From an uncultured Acidobacteriaceae bacterium (GTDB lineage: Bacteria; Acidobacteriota; Terriglobia; Terriglobales; Acidobacteriaceae), in the NCBI GenBank assembly GCA_903828675.1, contig CAIKND010000221.1, positions 89,807-153,806 on the forward strand: 64,000 nucleotides of DNA, read 5' to 3'. The notes beneath the pieces are model-generated. The model did not search any database. It had not been told where the DNA came from and saw only the letters and a program-made list of their open reading frames with translations. Positions 60,440-64,000 of this stretch are shown here, piece after piece. Positions within the stretch are counted from its first letter, which is position 1. The number at the start of each line of letters is the position of its first letter. The position numbers and the translations under genes are program-made.

Positions 60440-61444
60440 ATGACGAAGTACTCCATTGTCGTGCCGTTTCACAACGAAGAGGAGAACGTAACCGTCTTGT
60501 ACGCCCGCCTGAAACAGGTTATGGAGCAGGTGGGAGACAGTTTTGAGCTGGTATTTGTCGATGACGGCTCAAGAGACCGCACCTACAAACTGCTTGAAGA
60601 GATCGCGGCGGTTGACAGCCGCGTCCTCGTCGTCAAGCTCCGCCGCAACTTCGGCCAGACCTCGGCCCTTGCTGCCGGCTTCGACCATGCCTCGGGCGAG
60701 TACATCCTCGCCATGGACGGCGATCTGCAGCACGACCCCAACGACATTCCCGCCTTCCTTGAAAAGCTCGCCGAGGGATACGACGTCGTCTCCGGCTGGC
60801 GCAAGGACCGCATTGACAACTTCATCATGCGGCGCATTCCTTCGCGATGCGCAAATTGGCTCATGGCCAAGCTCTCCGGCGTCGATATTCACGACTTCGG
60901 CACCACCTTCAAGGCCTATCGCCACGAGGTGATTCAGGGCATTCCCCTCTACGGCGAGATGCACCGCTTCATCCCGGCCCTGGCCAGTTGGTACGGTGCC
61001 TCCATCTGCGAAATTCCCATCAAGAACATCAACCGCGAGCGAGGCCAGAGTCATTACGGCATCGGACGCACCTTCCGCGTCTTCTTTGACCTCATGACCA
61101 TCCGCTTTCTGCTCAAGTACATGAGCCGCCCGCTCCACTTCTTCGGCGGCTTCGGCGTGTTGAGCATCATGGGCGGCTGCTTCACGGCTGCCCTCCTTCT
61201 GGTCATGAAGATCCTCAACCCTTCCATGGAAATGATGCGCCATCATGGGCCCATGTTTGTCGTCGGTTCAGTGCTCATTGTTTCAGGCATCCAATTGCTG
61301 GCCATAGGCCTGCTTGGTGAACTCGGGGTGCGCCACTACTACACCAGCCAGCATCCCGTTCCCTACACCGTAGACCGTCTCGTCCGGCTGCTTCCCAGCG
61401 ATGAGCAAAGCATCATGTCGGAGACCCGGGAAGACAGTTTCTAG
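60440..61444 (+). CDS. GtrB/DPM1-type glycosyltransferase family 2
   Basis: 334 residues. GT-A domain: YSIVVPFHNEEENVTVLYAR, LVFVDDGSRDRTYKLLEEI, AMDGDLQHDPNDIPAFL (DxD) and GTTFKAYRHEVI, followed by a C-terminal pair of membrane helices (FFGGFGVLSIMGGCFTAALL; GSVLIVSGIQLLAIGLLGEL). This layout is that of polyprenyl-phosphate glycosyltransferases (DPM1/GtrB/ArnC), which load a sugar onto undecaprenyl phosphate. Confidence 0.9.
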   Translation: MTKYSIVVPFHNEEENVTVLYARLKQVMEQVGDSFELVFVDDGSRDRTYKLLEEIAAVDSRVLVVKLRRNFGQTSALAAGFDHASGEYILAMDGDLQHDPNDIPAFLEKLAEGYDVVSGWRKDRIDNFIMRRIPSRCANWLMAKLSGVDIHDFGTTFKAYRHEVIQGIPLYGEMHRFIPALASWYGASICEIPIKNINRERGQSHYGIGRTFRVFFDLMTIRFLLKYMSRPLHFFGGFGVLSIMGGCFTAALLLVMKILNPSMEMMRHHGPMFVVGSVLIVSGIQLLAIGLLGELGVRHYYTSQHPVPYTVDRLVRLLPSDEQSIMSETREDSF

Positions 61445-61483
61445 GGCGTTTTCGATGCGAATGTGAACAATCATTCATTTGGG

Positions 61484-61522
61484 TGCCCCATCCTTGAATC
61501 GTTCTTTAATTCAAGGGTGGGA
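61484..61522 (+). repeat. GTGCCCCA-family hairpin after GT2
   Basis: Arms CCCATCCTTGAAT (61487-61499) and ATTCAAGGGTGGG (61509-61521), one G:T. The core bases differ from other copies on both sides together. 42 bp past the stop. The remaining about 230 bp to the next gene show nothing clear. Confidence 0.75.
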
Positions 61523-61749
61523 GAGCAAAAGGTCCATCCTCCACCATAAATGGAAAATGCTCGAGAAAAGGATGCAAGGGCCACGGACCAGCAAGGCACG
61601 CTGGATCCGCACAGATCTTTCTGCACGGGTCTTGTACTCTTCTCCGGCTTCGGGAGCCTATGCCCAGAGGTTGATTCCGTCCCGATATAGGTCCATTCGG
61701 CCCAGACCACTTGCAGCCGCCCACCCTTGAGGTTCATTCTTACCCTGAT

Positions 61750-62718
61750 ATGAAAGCCATCCAGATTCTTGAGACCGGCGGGCCAGAGGTCCTTCAACTG
61801 GCCGATCTGCCCATCCCCCATCCAGGCCCTGGCCAGGTGTTGATCCGCGTGGAAGCCACCGGCGTCAACTTCATTGAGATCTACTTTCGCAAGGGCCAGT
61901 ACAAGGCCTCGTTTCCCCTCACCCCTGGCAGCGAGGCTGCGGGAACGGTCGAAGATCTCGGTCCCGGCGTAACCGGTTTTAAATCCGGCGATCTTGTCGC
62001 CTCTGTCTCGGTGCTGGGCAGTTATGCCGAGTACGCCCTGGTGCCCGCCGCGCAACTGGTTAAGGTGCCGGAGGGCCTCGATCCCGAAAAGGCCGCCGCG
62101 GCCATGCTCCAGGGCATGACGGCGCATTACCTCGCGCACTCCACCTACCCGCTCAAAGCCGGAGAGACGGCTCTTGTCCATGCCGGCGCTGGGGGCGTCG
62201 GTCTGCTGCTCACCCAGATGGCCGCCCGCATCGGCGCTCGCGTCATCACCACTGTCTCCACACCCGCCAAGGCCGAGCTCTCCCGCGAGGCCGGCGCTTC
62301 CGACGTGATTCTCTACACCCAACAGGACTTCGCGGCCGAGGTCAAGCGGCTCACCGGCGGCAAGGGCGTTGACGTGGTCTATGACTCCGTTGGCAAAACC
62401 ACCTTCGATCAAAGCCTCAACTGCCTCAGGCCCCGCGGCCTTTTGGCCCTCTTCGGTGGCTCCAGCGGCGCCGTCCCGCCTTTCGACCTCATCCAGCTCA
62501 GCGGCAAGGGATCGCTGTTCGTCACCCGCCCCACCTTGTGGCACTACATCGCCACCCGTAGCGAACTTGAATGGCGGGCCGGCGAGGTCCTCGGCTGGGC
62601 CGCCAGCGGCGCCCTCAAGCTCCGCACCGAGCACGTCTACCCGCTGGCTGACGCAGCCCAGGCACACACCGACCTCGAATCCCGCATGACCACCGGCAAG
62701 ATTCTGCTGGAGCCTTAA
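61750..62718 (+). CDS. Zeta-crystallin-type quinone oxidoreductase (MDR superfamily)
   Basis: 322 residues from the ATG at 61750 (MKAIQILETGGPEVLQ); the earlier in-frame start at 61711 is not homologous. Zinc-independent MDR with QVLIRVEATGVNFIEIYFRK, GSEAAGTVEDLGPGV, LVHAGAGGVGLLLTQMA (NADPH-binding Rossmann motif) and VVYDSVGKTTFD. Reduces quinones or enones with NADPH. Confidence 0.92.
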   Translation: MKAIQILETGGPEVLQLADLPIPHPGPGQVLIRVEATGVNFIEIYFRKGQYKASFPLTPGSEAAGTVEDLGPGVTGFKSGDLVASVSVLGSYAEYALVPAAQLVKVPEGLDPEKAAAAMLQGMTAHYLAHSTYPLKAGETALVHAGAGGVGLLLTQMAARIGARVITTVSTPAKAELSREAGASDVILYTQQDFAAEVKRLTGGKGVDVVYDSVGKTTFDQSLNCLRPRGLLALFGGSSGAVPPFDLIQLSGKGSLFVTRPTLWHYIATRSELEWRAGEVLGWAASGALKLRTEHVYPLADAAQAHTDLESRMTTGKILLEP

Positions 62719-62722
62719 GGGC

Positions 62723-62771
62723 AGTTCTCAGTTCTCAGCTTTCAGTGGTCAGTTGTCAGTTCTCAGTTATC
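62723..62771. repeat. Heptameric repeat array between oxidoreductase and sirtuin
   Basis: Seven consecutive 7-mers: AGTTCTC twice, AGCTTTC, AGTGGTC, AGTTGTC, AGTTCTC, AGTTATC. Same periodicity and AGTT core as the array at 24804. The following hairpin is at 62783-62808. Confidence 0.7.
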
Positions 62772-62779
62772 GGTGGGGG

Positions 62780-62809
62780 TGCCCCAGGTCCCGCTTTTGG
62801 GACCTGGGA
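62780..62809 (+). repeat. GTGCCCCA-family hairpin before sirtuin
   Basis: Perfect arms CCCAGGTCCC (62783-62792) and GGGACCTGGG (62799-62808), 6-nt loop, with GGTG before. Near-identical stem type to that at 63595 and 26719. Confidence 0.75.
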
Positions 62810-62848
62810 AAGTACGAACCCAAACCTTACTCCGTCGAAAGCAAGTCC

Positions 62849-63565
62849 GTGCCCAATATCTTCATTACTCCCACAGACCACGTCTTCGTCCTCACCGGCG
62901 CAGGCATCAGCGCCGAGAGCGGCCTGCCCACCTTCCGTGCCAGCGATGGCCTCTGGGCCGGCAATCGCATTGAAGACGTCTGCACCCCGGATGCCTGGGA
63001 TCGCAACCCTGAACTCGTCTGGCAGTTCTACTCCAAGCGCCGAGCCGACGGAGCCAAGGCCGAGCCCAACCCCGCCCACTACGCCCTCGCCGAACTCGAA
63101 AAGCAAATCGGCGACCGATTCTTTCTCTGCACGCAGAATGTCGACGACCTGCATGAGCGCGCCGGTTCCGTCCGACTGCTTCACATGCACGGCGAACTCG
63201 CCAAGGCCCACTGTGAGCGCGATTGCGGTGCGCCGCCCGTTAAAGACCACGCCATCTACACCAGCCTCGCCGAAGTAGGCCGTTGCTCCTGTGGTGGCCG
63301 TCTCCGCCCCCATATCGTCTTTTTCGGGGAGACGCCTCTTGAAATGGACCGCATCGAGGAGGAGATAGCCACATCCACCCTGATGGTGGTGATCGGCACC
63401 TCCGGCTCCGTTTATCCCGCCGCCAACTTCGTCCACTGGGCGCGCCAAAGCGGGGCCCGCACCGTCTACATCGGCCCCGAGCCTCCGCTCAACGCCTCAG
63501 CCTTCACCCATGTTGTCAATGGCAAGGCCGGCCAGGTGCTGCCCGGCCTCTTCCAGGTCGAATAG
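62849..63565 (+). CDS. NAD-dependent deacylase (Sir2, class III CobB-like)
   Basis: 238 residues from a GTG at 62849 (VPNIFITPTDHVFVLTG); a longer frame would start inside the repeats. Sir2 core: LTGAGISAESGLPTFRASDG, TQNVDDLHERAG, HMHGELAKAHC (catalytic His) and a four-Cys zinc site (CERDCG ... CSCGG). FYSKRRA contains the Y-x-x-R pair that in CobB/SIRT5 recognises succinyl or malonyl lysine. It removes acyl groups from proteins, with NAD consumed. Confidence 0.92.
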   Translation: MPNIFITPTDHVFVLTGAGISAESGLPTFRASDGLWAGNRIEDVCTPDAWDRNPELVWQFYSKRRADGAKAEPNPAHYALAELEKQIGDRFFLCTQNVDDLHERAGSVRLLHMHGELAKAHCERDCGAPPVKDHAIYTSLAEVGRCSCGGRLRPHIVFFGETPLEMDRIEEEIATSTLMVVIGTSGSVYPAANFVHWARQSGARTVYIGPEPPLNASAFTHVVNGKAGQVLPGLFQVE

Positions 63566-63591
63566 GAACCGGCATCCTGATAGCCGCCGGG

Positions 63592-63621
63592 TGCCCCAGG
63601 TCTCGCCTTTGAGACCTGGGA
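63592..63621 (+). repeat. GTGCCCCA-family hairpin after sirtuin
   Basis: Perfect arms CCCAGGTCTC (63595-63604) and GAGACCTGGG (63611-63620), 6-nt loop, 30 bp past the stop; flank GGGTGC before. Confidence 0.75.
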
Positions 63622-63692
63622 TGATGCACTCCAGAGCACCGCATCTCCCCAAAAATCTGTCGTCTTTGAGCGAACGCAGCACCAAATTTGAC

Positions 63693-63848
63693 TGTCATCC
63701 TGAGCAGCTTTACTCCCGGCAGCGCGTTACGTCCGGGGATGAACGACCGCCGTCTACCCCGTAACTTAGCACCGTGCCCCACCCATTCCGCGTTCTTTGC
63801 GGAATGGGCGGGGCAGAACAACACTCAACCGGATCGTTCATTAGGAGC
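63693..63848. repeat. 143-bp-type composite repeat, copy near window end
   Basis: Begins TGTCATCCTGAGCAGC, contains CGGCAGCGCGTTACGTCC, then the hairpin with arms CCCACCCATTCCGC and GCGGAATGGGCGGG, then CAGAACAACACTCAACCGG and TTCATTAGGAGCGAG. Here the two stem changes are compensated relative to the other copies. Confidence 0.8.
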
Positions 63849-63935
63849 GAGCGCAGCGAGTTGAAGGATCTGCCCTGAAAATAGGAGCCAGTGGACGCGA
63901 TTACTTGTCCCGGAGGGACCAAAGGAAAATAGCCC

Positions 63936-64000
63936 ATGTATGACAGCGTCGGCTTAGTCAAGGCATTTTTTATGGCCCTTGGCCGTAAAAAATGCGTAGG
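63936..64000 (+). CDS. Possible start of a gene, or leader, at window edge
   Basis: An ATG at 63936, preceded by AAAGGAAAA, opens MYDSVGLVKAFFMALGRKKC and runs off the window. The same bases form a strong hairpin, GCATTTTTTATGGCC (63963-63977) with GGCCGTAAAAAATGC (63981-63995), one mismatch or wobble. So it may be a gene start or a leader/terminator structure; little can be said. Confidence 0.3.
   Translation, partial: MYDSVGLVKAFFMALGRKKCV

Overview
The window looks like a chromosomal segment of an Acidobacteriota species, most likely class Terriglobia. This rests on overall GC-rich coding with protein families typical of that group (DUF6920, DUF3863, Tat-exported Gfo/Idh proteins, a signal-peptide protein with a VirB10-like C-terminal part, an EFG-less nuo operon) and on the dense set of palindromic intergenic repeats. 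No rRNA, tRNA, CRISPR array, prophage or intact insertion sequence was seen. Genes are packed on both strands with mostly short gaps; the longer gaps are nearly all filled by repeats.

Layout. 1-13 kb: membrane protein fragment and CPBP protease; a truncated GNAT acyl-transferase remnant fused by ATGA overlap to a PlsC-type acyltransferase; GlcG/HbpS-like protein; LacI regulator; an alpha/beta hydrolase-glycerate kinase pair; M20 peptidase; glutathione peroxidase; a large DUF255 thioredoxin-fold protein; DUF6920; a small hypothetical; MarR. 13-22 kb: YceI, an MFS transporter, then a carbohydrate block (GT2, a Gfo/Idh-epimerase fusion, a 34-codon ORF coupled by TAATG, an exported glycosidase, an arabinose-isomerase-family protein). 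22-34 kb: nuoABCDIHJKLMMN, one operon encoding a 12-gene complex I with no nuoE, nuoF or nuoG and two nuoM copies. 34-42 kb: acyltransferase, tpiA, an acidic hypothetical, a Phd/PIN toxin-antitoxin pair, pgk, a RidA with a cysteine-rich tail, gap. 41-51 kb: P-loop kinase, DinB, Tat-exported Gfo/Idh and DUF3863 proteins, ribA, a LytS-type histidine kinase, an exported hypothetical, a WalJ/YycJ-type metallo-hydrolase, and a zinc-finger membrane protein. 51-64 kb: gpmI, eno, an exported hypothetical, murA, a YXWGXW-like protein, Mrp/ApbC, a thioesterase, a TPR protein, a polyprenyl-type GT2, a zeta-crystallin-like oxidoreductase, and a sirtuin.

Function. Five lower-glycolysis enzymes (TpiA, Gap, Pgk, GpmI, Eno) lie within 19 kb of each other, all on the minus strand, just downstream of the complex I operon, so the region is a core energy-metabolism neighbourhood. 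The carbohydrate block and the two Tat-exported sugar-related proteins fit a heterotrophic polysaccharide-using soil bacterium.

The most unusual content is non-coding: (i) three copies of an approximately 110-bp MITE-like element, each ending exactly at the TAG stop codon of a minus-strand gene; (ii) a dozen hairpins with conserved flanks (GTGCCCCA ... TGGGA) but different, internally compensated stems, mostly sitting just after stop codons; (iii) a 143-bp composite repeat that carries one of these hairpins, present four times including one tandem pair; (iv) three intergenic arrays with 7-nt periodicity. Among proteins, the second NuoM (which lacks the central membrane lysine) and the nine-cysteine tail on RidA stand out.
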